Shown piece after piece: positions 1 to 8,975 of a stretch of 64,000 nucleotides of DNA. The notes under the pieces are model-generated. The model was not told the origin of the DNA. It saw only the letters and a program-made list of their open reading frames with translations, and ran no database searches. A program made the translations under genes and the position numbers. Positions within the stretch are counted from its first letter, which is position 1. Every line of letters starts with the position of its first letter. Location of the stretch: the NCBI RefSeq assembly GCF_003259695.1, contig NZ_PZJH01000004.1:140216-204215 (forward strand), given 5' to 3'. The DNA comes from Macrococcus epidermidis (lineage in GTDB: Bacteria; Bacillota; Bacilli; Staphylococcales; Staphylococcaceae).

Positions 1-682
1 TTTGAAGATCATAACTTTGAATACGACCGTCAGTTGTATAACCTAGCACAACGTCCATCTTGTTTGCATTAACTGCTTCGTATACGAGACCAATTTGCAT
101 CGGCTTAGTATCCTGAAAGTCAAAGCCATATTTCTTTTTAAATCCTTCGTATCCGTCACCTTTACGTTTCATCCAAGAAGAGTCGACACCTGCTCTAAGC
201 TTAGATGCCACATTCTTTAAATCACTTACTTTTTTGAGATGATACTTTTTAGCTGTTTCTTTGGTTACCATGAAAGCGTAAGTATTTTCAAAACCATATG
301 AATCAAAGTAGTGCTGATCAAAGTCTTTCTCAAAAGCTTCTGTTACGACTTCTCTTGCTTTCTTGGGATCAGTGATAGGGTCTTTACCTAAAGCACCGGT
401 TAAATCTGTACCTGTATATCTTCCTGCTGATACGTTCGCATCTCCACGAACCATAGCTTGATGTACAACAGTACCTGAGCCTAGATTATTGATGATTTCT
501 ACAGGTAGATCTGTATCTTTTTCTACAAGTATCTTTATCATATGTGCCAAAATCTGATTTTCAGTTGTATAAACTGAAGCAATCTTAACTTTATCTGTAT
601 CATTTTTATTAGAACAAGCTGTGAGTGAAATAATAAGTATCATCACACTCAACAATAAGATAGTTTTATTTTTACATTTCAT
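1..682 (-). CDS. opuCC: Glycine betaine/carnitine/choline ABC transporter substrate-binding lipoprotein, partial (C-terminus off window)
   Basis: About 227 codons are visible reading leftward from an ATG at 682; the stop lies beyond the window edge. The N-terminus has lysines, a hydrophobic stretch and a lipobox ending L-T-A-C at residue 24, so it should be a lipid-anchored extracellular protein. The following sequence (KVKIASVYTTENQILAHM and RGDANVSAGRYTGTDLTGAL) is typical of the OpuAC/OpuCC solute-binding family, which captures quaternary-amine osmoprotectants. The gene starts 2 bases after the stop of the permease gene and follows the ATPase gene, the usual opuCA-CB-CC order; opuCD would be expected to the left of the window. 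The substrate (betaine, carnitine or choline) cannot be told from sequence alone. Confidence 0.9.
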   Translation of the reverse strand, partial: MKCKNKTILLLSVMILIISLTACSNKNDTDKVKIASVYTTENQILAHMIKILVEKDTDLPVEIINNLGSGTVVHQAMVRGDANVSAGRYTGTDLTGALGKDPITDPKKAREVVTEAFEKDFDQHYFDSYGFENTYAFMVTKETAKKYHLKKVSDLKNVASKLRAGVDSSWMKRKGDGYEGFKKKYGFDFQDTKPMQIGLVYEAVNANKMDVVLGYTTDGRIQSYDLQ

Positions 683-683
683 A

Positions 684-1328
684 TTATAAATCCCCCTTTG
701 TTACTTTTAAGCCTTTTGGGGTCGTATAGTTTTCAATTACTGCAAGAATTAAATCTGTTATAAGTGCTAACAATGTCACGAGAATAGCTCCGGCAATGAT
801 TAATTTTGGCTGGAATAAGTTCAACCCATTAAAGATAAAGTCTCCGAGTCCACCTGCACCGATATATGATGCGAGTGTTGCCCAACTGATTGCGTAAACT
901 GCTGATAACCTAATACCACTCATTATGACTGGTACTGCAAGCGGTAATTCTACCATTCTGAGAATTTGGTTAGATGTCATTCCCATCGCGCGTCCAGCTT
1001 CTTTCGCATCTTTCTTTACAGACTGTATACCTAAATATGTGTTATTTAAGATCGGTAATAACACATATAGGAACAATGCGATTACTGCTGGTAGTGTTCC
1101 AATACCAAAGAATGGAATCATCATCGCAAGTATTGCAAGTGATGGTACGGTTTGTAATACACTGGTGATAGAGAGTACAACTTTCGCTAATTTATCTGAC
1201 TTCGTAAGCAAGATGCCAAGAGGTACGGCAACGATTATTGCTGCGAGTAGGCTCAGTAGTGATATTGAAATATGTTCAATCGTCTTCGTAAAGAGTTCGG
1301 CTTGATTATCCTTTAAAAATTCAATCAT
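684..1328 (-). CDS. opuCB: Osmoprotectant ABC transporter permease
   Basis: A 214-residue integral membrane protein of the BPD_transp_1 permease family, the normal size for OpuCB/OpuBB. It has about five to six hydrophobic segments and the cytoplasmic coupling-loop pattern EAGRAMGMTSNQILRMVELP, which contacts the ATPase. The ATG lies 2 bases beyond the opuCA stop, with a GAGGAGGC ribosome site inside the end of opuCA, so translation is probably coupled. It forms the transmembrane channel for betaine/carnitine-type solutes together with OpuCD. Family assignment is firm; the exact substrate is inferred from the family. Confidence 0.9.
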   Translation of the reverse strand: MIEFLKDNQAELFTKTIEHISISLLSLLAAIIVAVPLGILLTKSDKLAKVVLSITSVLQTVPSLAILAMMIPFFGIGTLPAVIALFLYVLLPILNNTYLGIQSVKKDAKEAGRAMGMTSNQILRMVELPLAVPVIMSGIRLSAVYAISWATLASYIGAGGLGDFIFNGLNLFQPKLIIAGAILVTLLALITDLILAVIENYTTPKGLKVTKGDL

Positions 1329-1330
1329 GT

Positions 1331-2461
1331 TTATGCCTCCTCTTCCTCGTTACCCCAAATTGTGTCATACACGATATCTACTAAGTTGGCACGTGTAATA
1401 ACACCTAATAATTTATCTTGTTTATCCAGTACAGGGATGACGCGTATGTTTCTTTTCAGTATCGTTCGAACAGTATCCTGAAGGTAAACCCCGGTGCGTA
1501 CGAAATATACTTTATGGTTCATAATGCGCGATAAACTTAAATGTTTTTTATGTGCTTCCGATAAGTCTTCAATATCAACATAACCGACAAGTACATTTTG
1601 ATCATCTACAACAAACAGTGTATCTACACGTTTTGTTCTCATAAGATTAATCGCTTCACCTATTGATTTTTCTGGTGTGATCGATATTGGCTTATTCATT
1701 GCTTCATCAACAGTTTTAATATTTGGCGTTGTTTGGATTAACCTGTTTTCTCCGATGAAATCTTTTACGAAATCGTTTGCTGGATTGCGTAATATGTTAT
1801 TTGGCGTGTCGATCTGAATCACTTCACCATGACTCATAATCACGATTCTATCCGCAAGTTTAATCGCTTCGTCCATATCATGCGTTACCATAATGAATGT
1901 TTTATTAAATTTGACTTGCAGTTCTTTTACTAAATCCTGAAGCGTATCTCGTGTAATAGGATCTAATGCACCAAAGGGTTCATCCATTAAAATGATTTCC
2001 TGATCTGCAGCGAGTGCGCGGATGACACCGATACGTTGTTGTTGTCCACCTGATAGTTGTGATGGATACATATCGAGATAAGATACGGGAAGGTCTACAA
2101 GTTGAATCAATTCTTCTGCCTTTTTATTTTTTTCTTCTTCTGACCATTTGAGAAGTTTAGGAACAAGCGTAATATTTTCACGGATTGTCATATGAGGGAG
2201 TAATCCAATTTGCTGAATAACATAACCGATGTTTCTACGTAATTGTACGGGGTTCATATCTTTAATGTTCTTTCCGTTCAATACAATTGAACCACTTGTC
2301 GGTTCAATCATGCGGTTAATCATGCGCATTGCGGTCGTTTTACCTGAACCAGAAGTTCCGATGAAGGCGATAAACTCACCTTTCTCGATTGTCATATCTA
2401 GCTTGTTGACTGCCTTTTTTCCGCCTCGATATACTTTCGAGACATTGTTGATTTCTAACAT
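1331..2461 (-). CDS. opuCA: Osmoprotectant ABC transporter ATP-binding protein with C-terminal CBS pair
   Basis: A 376-residue ATPase. The ABC domain covers about residues 1-235, with Walker A GTSGSGKTT (near 35), signature LSGGQQQR (near 137) and Walker B IILMDEPFGALD. Residues 250-376 hold two CBS repeats; in OpuA/OpuC-type transporters these sense ionic strength or nucleotides (family knowledge). It heads the leftward opuC operon. The start is supported by AGAGGTGA six bases upstream of the ATG. It energises osmoprotectant uptake under salt stress. Its divergent neighbour begins at 2581, so the 119-base gap must hold promoters for both directions; I could not place them confidently. Confidence 0.93.
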   Translation of the reverse strand: MLEINNVSKVYRGGKKAVNKLDMTIEKGEFIAFIGTSGSGKTTAMRMINRMIEPTSGSIVLNGKNIKDMNPVQLRRNIGYVIQQIGLLPHMTIRENITLVPKLLKWSEEEKNKKAEELIQLVDLPVSYLDMYPSQLSGGQQQRIGVIRALAADQEIILMDEPFGALDPITRDTLQDLVKELQVKFNKTFIMVTHDMDEAIKLADRIVIMSHGEVIQIDTPNNILRNPANDFVKDFIGENRLIQTTPNIKTVDEAMNKPISITPEKSIGEAINLMRTKRVDTLFVVDDQNVLVGYVDIEDLSEAHKKHLSLSRIMNHKVYFVRTGVYLQDTVRTILKRNIRVIPVLDKQDKLLGVITRANLVDIVYDTIWGNEEEEA

Positions 2462-2580
2462 AATGTCACCTCTAATTGTTGTTTTTGCAAGATAAATATA
2501 TTTGTTTATGATTAAATCCCGCTCATTAAGTTTGTTTACCCTATTTTTTGATAATATATATATAAAAGGAGGAACTTTTT

Positions 2581-4038
2581 ATGAAAATTGCAATAGTAGG
2601 TACAGGTGTAGCAGGTGTAAATGTCCTTAAATACTTATCAAAAAGTAAAATGGATGACTTCAAGGTGATTTGTTTCGATGATCAGAAATATTTAGGAAAC
2701 GGTCGTGCGTTTCAATATGATGATCCGGAATTACTCATGAATTATCCTGGTAATTTAATTAGCATGAAACCGAACAAACCGGATGATTTTGTGAAGTGGA
2801 TTGCCAAAAATGAAGATGTGATTCAGTTAGAGATACATAAAGAAGATAATGAAAATAAATCTCAGAATCAATATTATTCAAGGCAGTTATTCGGTAAATA
2901 TATGACAGATCATTTTGAGAAATTTGCTAAGAAGAAAAACGTCAAGATTGTCAGTAATCATGTAAGGAATATTGAACAGATTGATAACGGTTATCTTGTC
3001 TCAACACAGGATGAGACATTTGAAGTCGATGCTGTGTTTTTATCACCAGGTCAGTTCGGTCCGATGGATCCTTATCAACTGATTGATACGCCGAATTATT
3101 TCAAATGGCCATACCCGTTAAATCGTATAAATATTGAACCGGAAAAAGACTATGCGGTAATCGGGTCAGGGCTATCTGCTGTTGACATTGTTCGATATTT
3201 TACACCGGAATTAAAAACGAAGCTTTATCTTGTGAGTAGGGATGGTAAAGTACAATCTGTACGTGGAGAGATGGTAGAAATAACATTTAAATATTTAACG
3301 TTATCTCAATTAGAGAAGATAAAATCAAAGCATAATGGCTTCCTGCCTTTAGCAGAATTAAAAGCTTTATTTGACAAAGAAGTTGAATATCATAATATTA
3401 ATGCGGATAAATTATTTAATGTAAGTCGTGTAAACCCATTGCGTGCGATGACATTCGATTTAGCAAATCCTAAAGAAGTCGGATATCTTCAATCTTTCGT
3501 CTTAGAATTAACAAGAACAGCGCCTTTAATCTGGCCGTTTATGACAAAGTCGGACAAACAATATTATAAGGATCATTACGCTGATGTGATTACTGCCTAT
3601 TCAAATCCAATGCCGGAAGCTACAGCAGAAGCGATGATTGAAGGCATTAACAACAATACGATTGAAATTTTAAGTGATATATCATCAGTTGAATATAAAT
3701 ATAATAAATATAGAATTCATACGAAACAAAAAGAAATTCGCGTGCACTATGTCATTAATGCAACAGGTCCAGCGAAAGATTATAAAGATGCGATTGAACC
3801 TAATCAACTTATCGAAAATCTTGTGGATCAAAACTTGTTGATTACGCATCCAGATGGTGGTTTTTATGTAACACCAGTCAATAATGAAGTGATAAGTGCA
3901 AAAGGTAAGTTAGAGCATTTTTATTTACTTGGCCAAAGATCAGGTGGTGTCAATATTTATAACAATGGTATCGTTGAACTTGCTGAAGAAGCGAAACGTG
4001 TTGTTAAAGGCTTTGTACAACATACGAAGGGGGAATAG
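2581..4038 (+). CDS. FAD/NAD(P)-binding protein (NAD_binding_9-like), function unknown
   Basis: A 485-residue soluble protein opening with a Rossmann dinucleotide motif, AIVGTGVAGVNVLKYL. A second nucleotide-binding stretch, YAVIGSGLSAVDIVRYF, lies near residue 200, and the pattern NATGPAKDY near residue 400 is typical of flavoprotein monooxygenase-like folds. It resembles the FAD-NAD(P)-binding family (Pfam PF13454 type), whose members are mostly uncharacterised. The gene overlaps or abuts hutG (TAG stop at 4036-4038), so the two are almost certainly co-transcribed. This suggests a link with histidine or glutamate-derivative metabolism, but that is inference. A strong AAAGGAGGAAC ribosome site precedes the ATG. 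Confidence 0.8.
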   Translation: MKIAIVGTGVAGVNVLKYLSKSKMDDFKVICFDDQKYLGNGRAFQYDDPELLMNYPGNLISMKPNKPDDFVKWIAKNEDVIQLEIHKEDNENKSQNQYYSRQLFGKYMTDHFEKFAKKKNVKIVSNHVRNIEQIDNGYLVSTQDETFEVDAVFLSPGQFGPMDPYQLIDTPNYFKWPYPLNRINIEPEKDYAVIGSGLSAVDIVRYFTPELKTKLYLVSRDGKVQSVRGEMVEITFKYLTLSQLEKIKSKHNGFLPLAELKALFDKEVEYHNINADKLFNVSRVNPLRAMTFDLANPKEVGYLQSFVLELTRTAPLIWPFMTKSDKQYYKDHYADVITAYSNPMPEATAEAMIEGINNNTIEILSDISSVEYKYNKYRIHTKQKEIRVHYVINATGPAKDYKDAIEPNQLIENLVDQNLLITHPDGGFYVTPVNNEVISAKGKLEHFYLLGQRSGGVNIYNNGIVELAEEAKRVVKGFVQHTKGE

Positions 4039-4040
4039 TG

Positions 4041-5009
4041 GTGTATACAAAGGGCGATGAAAATTTATGGACTGGTAGAATTGATGATACTGAAAAAAGA
4101 GCGCATTTTAGAAATTTTCAGGTTGTGGATGTCGTTGATCTTGAAGAAATAGATGATAATCGTGAAAATGAACAAATAGAAGATTATGCACCTCAATATG
4201 ATGTCGGTATACTTGGATATGCCGTTGACCGTGGCGTGTACTTAAATCAAGGTCGCATTGGAGCACAACAGGGACCGGATGCAATAAGAGAAAAATTTGG
4301 CAATATGGCTTTGATGAACGATATAACGATTGGTGACTTTGGGAATATATCGACTGATGAAACCTATGTTGAAAACGTGCAAATTGAATATGCGGATATG
4401 ATTAAGAAAAGCCACTCACTTGCGAAGTTTCATATGTTATTAGGTGGCGGTCATGATATTTCATATGCGCATTACAAAGGATTAAGACAGATTTATCCAC
4501 ATCAATCCATTGGTGTAATTAATATTGATGCGCATTTCGATTTACGTGATGCAAAATATGCAACAAGTGGCACAGGGTTTAAGCAGATTATAGATGAAGA
4601 TCCTGAAGCAGGTTATCTGGTACTTGGCATTCAGCAAGCAGCAAATACACAGCATCTGTTTAACATTGCAAAGGAACGTGGTGTTGAATATGTGCTCGCT
4701 GAACAGATTGATCAGGACAGTACAAACGAATGCATCGCATCATTTATTGATAAATATGATGTCATTATGCTTACGCTATGCCTTGATGTGATTGATAGTG
4801 CATATGGACCAGGCGTTAGTGCACCTTGTAGCTTTGGATTAAGTCCAAAGCAGGTGTACCGTCTGATTTTAGAAGTATTGAAGTATGATAAAACGCAACA
4901 TATCAGTATTGCTGAAATGAACCCGGAATATGATATTGACGGACGTACAGCTAAAATGGTCGGTCATATTATGTTTCATATACTGCATCGAAATTCCAAT
5001 ATTGAATAA
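4041..5009 (+). CDS. hutG: Formimidoylglutamase
   Basis: A 322-residue arginase/ureohydrolase-fold enzyme that hydrolyses N-formimidoyl-glutamate to glutamate and formamide, the last step of histidine degradation. Metal-ligand motifs are visible: GGGHDISYAH, NIDAHFDLRD and LDVIDSAYGPGVSAP. The N-terminal pattern ENLWTGRID is characteristic of HutG. Two tandem GTG codons (4038 and 4041) follow the GGGGG ribosome site; the second has the better spacing (7 bases) and gives M-Y-T-K-G, like other staphylococcal HutG proteins as I recall them. Its 3' end overlaps the convergent LysR gene by 41 bases. Confidence 0.93.
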   Translation: MYTKGDENLWTGRIDDTEKRAHFRNFQVVDVVDLEEIDDNRENEQIEDYAPQYDVGILGYAVDRGVYLNQGRIGAQQGPDAIREKFGNMALMNDITIGDFGNISTDETYVENVQIEYADMIKKSHSLAKFHMLLGGGHDISYAHYKGLRQIYPHQSIGVINIDAHFDLRDAKYATSGTGFKQIIDEDPEAGYLVLGIQQAANTQHLFNIAKERGVEYVLAEQIDQDSTNECIASFIDKYDVIMLTLCLDVIDSAYGPGVSAPCSFGLSPKQVYRLILEVLKYDKTQHISIAEMNPEYDIDGRTAKMVGHIMFHILHRNSNIE

Positions 5010-5853
5010 ACCTATCAATTAAAGAAAGTACTCTTGATGAGTGCTTTCTTTTTTTGTGATAGTTGATATAAATCGTACGATTAATTGTTGGTTCGATTTT
5101 ATGGGCAGTGAGTTGGTTTGCATTAAAGGATTGATAATATATTTTGGGAACAACTGCATATCCTAAACCGTCATGCACAAAATTAGATGCAGTATCGAAA
5201 CGATCGACTTCCATTACAATATTTGGTCTAATTGCATGGCGATTAAAATAATCGTTTAAATGTTGTCTGACTTGAAATGATTCATTCGGTAATATTAACG
5301 GCAGTTGGTCTAATGTAACGACTTTATCCGCCAAATCATTTTGATTTCCTAAAATAATATATTCTTCAGTGTATAGAGGAAGGGAATTAATCGCTTCATC
5401 ATTGATTAACTCATTTGTAATTGCAATATCCACATCATAGTTTATCAGTGCTTTTAAAGAATCTCTCACCGAAAGAATTTCTTTAATTTGATATCGCTGT
5501 GATTCAAATTGATTTGCGTGATTTTTGACGACTTGTGATACCCATCGATTTGTTGATTCCAATATACCGATCTTTATTTTAGGGAAATCACTCTCGTTCA
5601 AATCATACATCTTTTCAACAGTATGGTGATAAGCTTTGACAATTTCTTTTGAATACTGATAGAACAATATGCCTTTTTCAGTAATTTTGATTGCTTTTGT
5701 CGAACGTGTAAGAAGCGCATATCCTAATTCTTGTTCTAATTTTTTTATTGCTGTTGTTAACGATGGTTGAGCGATGTGAAGATATTCTGCAGCACGCGTG
5801 AAACTATTGTGTTCTACAACGGCGATAAAATATTCAAAATGCAGTATTTTCAT
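4969..5853 (-). CDS. LysR-family transcriptional regulator, probable regulator of the hut genes
   Basis: A 294-residue LysR-type regulator. Residues 1-60 form the winged helix-turn-helix (FIAVVEHNSFTRAAEYLHIA, then QPSLTTAIKKLEQELG), and about 90-290 form the effector-binding domain. It lies between hutG (convergent) and the YjiH-hutU-hutI genes (divergent), which is the usual position for a LysR activator that controls the divergent operon. An 8-bp perfect inverted repeat at 5867-5889, just upstream of its start, is the likely operator. Urocanate or histidine as effector is inference from context. Confidence 0.88.
   Translation of the reverse strand: MKILHFEYFIAVVEHNSFTRAAEYLHIAQPSLTTAIKKLEQELGYALLTRSTKAIKITEKGILFYQYSKEIVKAYHHTVEKMYDLNESDFPKIKIGILESTNRWVSQVVKNHANQFESQRYQIKEILSVRDSLKALINYDVDIAITNELINDEAINSLPLYTEEYIILGNQNDLADKVVTLDQLPLILPNESFQVRQHLNDYFNRHAIRPNIVMEVDRFDTASNFVHDGLGYAVVPKIYYQSFNANQLTAHKIEPTINRTIYINYHKKRKHSSRVLSLIDRFIQYWNFDAVYET
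5023..5056. terminator. Hairpin terminator inside the hutG/LysR convergent end
   Basis: Stem GAAAGTACTC / GAGTGCTTTC (one G-T wobble) with a 5-base loop, followed by TTTTTTT on the plus strand. It ends hutG transcripts. It lies entirely within the 3' coding part of the LysR gene, so the two genes share sequence here. Confidence 0.8.
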
Positions 5854-5866
5854 ATAATCTCCTTTT

Positions 5867-5889
5867 ATTAATAGATTGAAACTATTAAT
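5867..5889. promoter_or_regulatory. Inverted repeat, candidate LysR operator
   Basis: ATTAATAG and CTATTAAT form a perfect 8-bp inverted repeat with a 7-base spacer in the 123-base divergent region. A TATGAT -10-like box lies at 5917-5922 with no good -35 at the correct distance, as expected for a promoter that needs an activator. The repeat centre is about 50 bases upstream of the inferred start of the hutU-side transcript. Confidence 0.55.
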
Positions 5890-5976
5890 TATTAGTTTAT
5901 TGATATTAGATATCTATATGATAACAAATTATAATGAAAATGTAGATAGAATATTCAGAAAATGAGGAGGATGTAG

Positions 5977-7251
5977 ATGTGGAGGTTTTATGTTTATAGC
6001 ATCATAGGTATTATTTGTTTCTTTGTTCCAATCACAATTGGAGAGAATAATACGATTATTATCGATCATATCGTGAATTGGTTAAAAGTAAGTTTAGCAC
6101 CAGTGTTACCATACTATGTATTGCTGTTAATTATTGTTGGAGCGATTTATCCATTTTTAAATGGTAGCTGGAAGAAAAGTTTTACTGATCTATCATTTAC
6201 AATATTTAAGATTCTAGGAGTAATTGTTGGTTTCATGGTTGTATTTGAAGTGGGTCCAGAATTTGTTTTGTTACCTGATTTAGGACCATTTTTATTTGAA
6301 AAATTAGCGGTTCCGTTAAGCTTATTGATTCCAATAGGATCGGTATTTCTCTCTTTACTTGTTGGTTATGGATTACTCGAATTTATCGGTGTACTTTGCA
6401 GAAAGTTTATGAGACCGGTATTTAATACACCAGGTAAATCAGCTGTTGATGCTGTAGCTTCTTTTGTTGGTAGTTATTCAATCGGATTGATAATTACTAA
6501 TAAAGTATATAAAGAAGGACATTATACACATAAGGAAGCAGTTATCATCGCAACAGGGTTTTCAACTGTATCTGCAACTTTCATGATCATCGTTGCAAAA
6601 ACTTTAGGAATTATGGATCACTGGAATTTATTTTTCTGGAGTACATTGGTTATCACTTTTATAGTGACTGCGATCACTGTTCATATTCCGCCGATTAAAT
6701 TTGAATCGAATAAAACATATAATGATATTCCTTATAAAGAGGAGATAAGTAAAGGGATGCCTTTATTGAAAGAAGCATATTCAGAAGCAAAAGAGGCCAT
6801 AAAGCATGCGAACACATTACTACAAAACATCATTATTAACATTAAAGATGGTGTGGTCATGACGATGGCGATTATGCCTTCAATCATGTCGATTGGACTT
6901 CTGGGTTTACTCGTAGCGAAGTATACACCAATTATTAAATATGCATCATTAATATTCTATCCGATATTATCATTATTCCCTGGTATTAACGTTCCTGTTC
7001 TTGCTGAAGCATCTACACTTTCAGTCATTGAAATGTTATTACCGGCAGCAATATCTCAGGATGCAGATTTGATAACGAGATTTACGACAGGTGTTATGAG
7101 TATCTCGGCAATTATTTTCTTCTCAAGTGTAGTACCTGTTATCATTTCAACTGATATTAAGATTCCAATTTGGAAACTTGTTGTTATCTGGTTTGAAAGA
7201 GTCGTATTAACATTATTAATCACAATTCCATTCGCATTATTCATTTTTTAA
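5977..7251 (+). CDS. YjiH-family membrane protein (nucleoside-recognition/Gate domain), candidate hut transporter
   Basis: A 424-residue polytopic membrane protein with about ten hydrophobic segments. The central part (residues 90-230, with GFSTVSATFMIIVAKTLGIM) and the end resemble the Gate/nucleoside-recognition domain of YjiH-type proteins. It is the first gene of the rightward hut transcript, and 17 bases separate it from hutU, so a role in uptake of histidine, urocanate or a related metabolite is plausible. That is inference; no substrate can be read from the sequence. Ribosome site: GAGGAGG upstream of the ATG. Confidence 0.75.
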   Translation: MWRFYVYSIIGIICFFVPITIGENNTIIIDHIVNWLKVSLAPVLPYYVLLLIIVGAIYPFLNGSWKKSFTDLSFTIFKILGVIVGFMVVFEVGPEFVLLPDLGPFLFEKLAVPLSLLIPIGSVFLSLLVGYGLLEFIGVLCRKFMRPVFNTPGKSAVDAVASFVGSYSIGLIITNKVYKEGHYTHKEAVIIATGFSTVSATFMIIVAKTLGIMDHWNLFFWSTLVITFIVTAITVHIPPIKFESNKTYNDIPYKEEISKGMPLLKEAYSEAKEAIKHANTLLQNIIINIKDGVVMTMAIMPSIMSIGLLGLLVAKYTPIIKYASLIFYPILSLFPGINVPVLAEASTLSVIEMLLPAAISQDADLITRFTTGVMSISAIIFFSSVVPVIISTDIKIPIWKLVVIWFERVVLTLLITIPFALFIF

Positions 7252-7271
7252 TATAATAGGAGGATTTTATG

Positions 7272-8921
7272 ATGAGAAATATTAGAGCAAAGAAAGGTTT
7301 AGAGATTGAGTGTAAAGGATGGGAACAGGAAGCTGTTCTTCGTATGTTATATAATAATTTAGATCCAGAAGTAGCAGAACATCCAGAGAATTTAGTTGTC
7401 TACGGCGGAATCGGTAAAGCAGCACGTAACTGGGAAAGTTTTGATGCAATCGTTGAAAGCTTACGCAACTTAGAGAAAGATGAAACTTTACTTGTCCAGT
7501 CCGGTAAACCTGTCGCAGTGTTTAAAACTCACGATCAGGCACCACGTGTCCTGTTATCAAACTCAGTATTAGTACCTAAATGGGCAAACTGGGAACATTT
7601 CAATGAATTAGATAAGAAAGGTCTAATGATGTATGGTCAGATGACTGCAGGAAGCTGGATTTACATTGGTTCTCAAGGTATTGTTCAAGGGACTTATGAA
7701 ACGTTTGGTGAACTTGCAAACCAGCATTTTAATGGTGATTTAAAAGGTACGATCACATTAACAGCAGGTCTTGGTGGTATGGGTGGTGCGCAACCTTTAG
7801 CTGTAACGATGAACGGCGGTGTTGTGATCGGTATCGATGTTGATGAATCACGTATTGATAAGCGTATCGAAACACGTTATTGTGATGTTAAGACACATGA
7901 CGTAGATGAAGCTATTCGTTTAGCGAATGAAGCGAAAGCAAAAGGGGAAGCGTTATCTATCGGTTTAGTAGGAAACGCTGTTGATGTATACAAAGCATTA
8001 CTCGAAAAAGATTTCAAAGTTGATATTGTCACTGACCAAACGTCAGCACATGACCCGTTAAATGGTTACGTGCCTGTAGAGTATTCACTCGAAGAAACAA
8101 TTGAGTTACGTAAGACAAATCCTGAAGAAGTTGTGCGTTTAGCGAAGCAATCAATGGCGAAACACGTGGAATACATGCTTGAATACAAAAATCGTGGTGC
8201 TGTAGCATTCGATTACGGAAACAATATTCGACAAGTTGCTTTTGATGAAGGGGTTAAAGATGCATTCAGCTTCCCTGGATTCGTTCCTGCTTACATTCGC
8301 CCGCTATTCTGTGAAGGTAAAGGACCTTTCCGTTTCGCAGCATTAAGTGGTGACCCAAAAGATATTGAACGTGCAGATGAAGAGATGAGAAAGCTATTCC
8401 CGGATAATAAGAAATTGATGCGCTGGTTAGATTTAGCAAGTGAGAAGATTGCGTTCCAGGGATTGCCTTCTCGTATCGCTTGGCTTGGCTATGGTGAACG
8501 CGCTAAAATGGGGTTAGCATTAAATAAACTTGTTGAGACAGGTGAAATTTCTGCACCAATCGTAATTGGTCGTGACCATTTAGATGCAGGTAGTGTTGCA
8601 AGTCCAAACCGAGAAACTGAAAGCATGCAAGATGGTAGTGATGCAGTTGGTGACTGGGCAGTATTGAACGCTTTAATTAACACTGCAGCAGGTGGATCAT
8701 GGATTTCATTCCATCATGGTGGTGGTGTGGGCATGGGTTACTCGCTACATGCAGGAATGGTTGTTGTTGCAGATGGTACGAAGAATGCTGAAGAACGATT
8801 ACAACGTGTGTTAACAACTGATCCAGGTATGGGTGTAGTGAGACACGTTGATGCAGGATACGATATTGCGATTGATGTTGCGAAAGAAAAAGGTATCAAC
8901 GTACCGATGTTAGATAAATAA
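7272..8921 (+). CDS. hutU: Urocanate hydratase
   Basis: A 549-residue enzyme, full length for the family, converting urocanate to 4-imidazolone-5-propionate using tightly bound NAD+. The glycine-rich NAD site [17 protein letters not shown] lies near residue 170, and [20 protein letters not shown] and [13 protein letters not shown] are signature segments. Two consecutive ATGs (7269, 7272) follow AGGAGG at 7258-7263; the second has 8-base spacing and gives M-R-N-I, the usual start. It sits between the YjiH gene and hutI. hutH (histidase) is not in the window, as in staphylococci where it lies elsewhere. Confidence 0.97.
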   Translation: MRNIRAKKGLEIECKGWEQEAVLRMLYNNLDPEVAEHPENLVVYGGIGKAARNWESFDAIVESLRNLEKDETLLVQSGKPVAVFKTHDQAPRVLLSNSVLVPKWANWEHFNELDKKGLMMYGQMTAGSWIYIGSQGIVQGTYETFGELANQHFNGDLKGTITLTAGLGGMGGAQPLAVTMNGGVVIGIDVDESRIDKRIETRYCDVKTHDVDEAIRLANEAKAKGEALSIGLVGNAVDVYKALLEKDFKVDIVTDQTSAHDPLNGYVPVEYSLEETIELRKTNPEEVVRLAKQSMAKHVEYMLEYKNRGAVAFDYGNNIRQVAFDEGVKDAFSFPGFVPAYIRPLFCEGKGPFRFAALSGDPKDIERADEEMRKLFPDNKKLMRWLDLASEKIAFQGLPSRIAWLGYGERAKMGLALNKLVETGEISAPIVIGRDHLDAGSVASPNRETESMQDGSDAVGDWAVLNALINTAAGGSWISFHHGGGVGMGYSLHAGMVVVADGTKNAEERLQRVLTTDPGMGVVRHVDAGYDIAIDVAKEKGINVPMLDK

Positions 8922-8922
8922 A

Positions 8923-8948
8923 ATAGTTTAATACTGATATTAAACTAT
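8923..8948. repeat. Intercistronic perfect hairpin between hutU and hutI
   Basis: ATAGTTTAAT and ATTAAACTAT form a perfect 10-bp stem with a 6-base loop right after the hutU stop. No T-tract follows, so it is more likely an mRNA-stability or processing element than a terminator. Confidence 0.6.
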
Positions 8949-8975
8949 CAATATATATTTGAAAGGATGTAGAAA

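Noticed and set aside
925..1305. Plus-strand ORF of 126 codons opposite opuCB
   Set aside because: Fully antisense to a clear permease gene, with no supporting ribosome site or homology.
4768..4815. Cys in place of the first Asp of the arginase SxDxDxxD motif in hutG as a damaged active site
   Set aside because: As I recall, staphylococcal HutG proteins have the same C-x-D-V-I-D arrangement, so it is a family feature.
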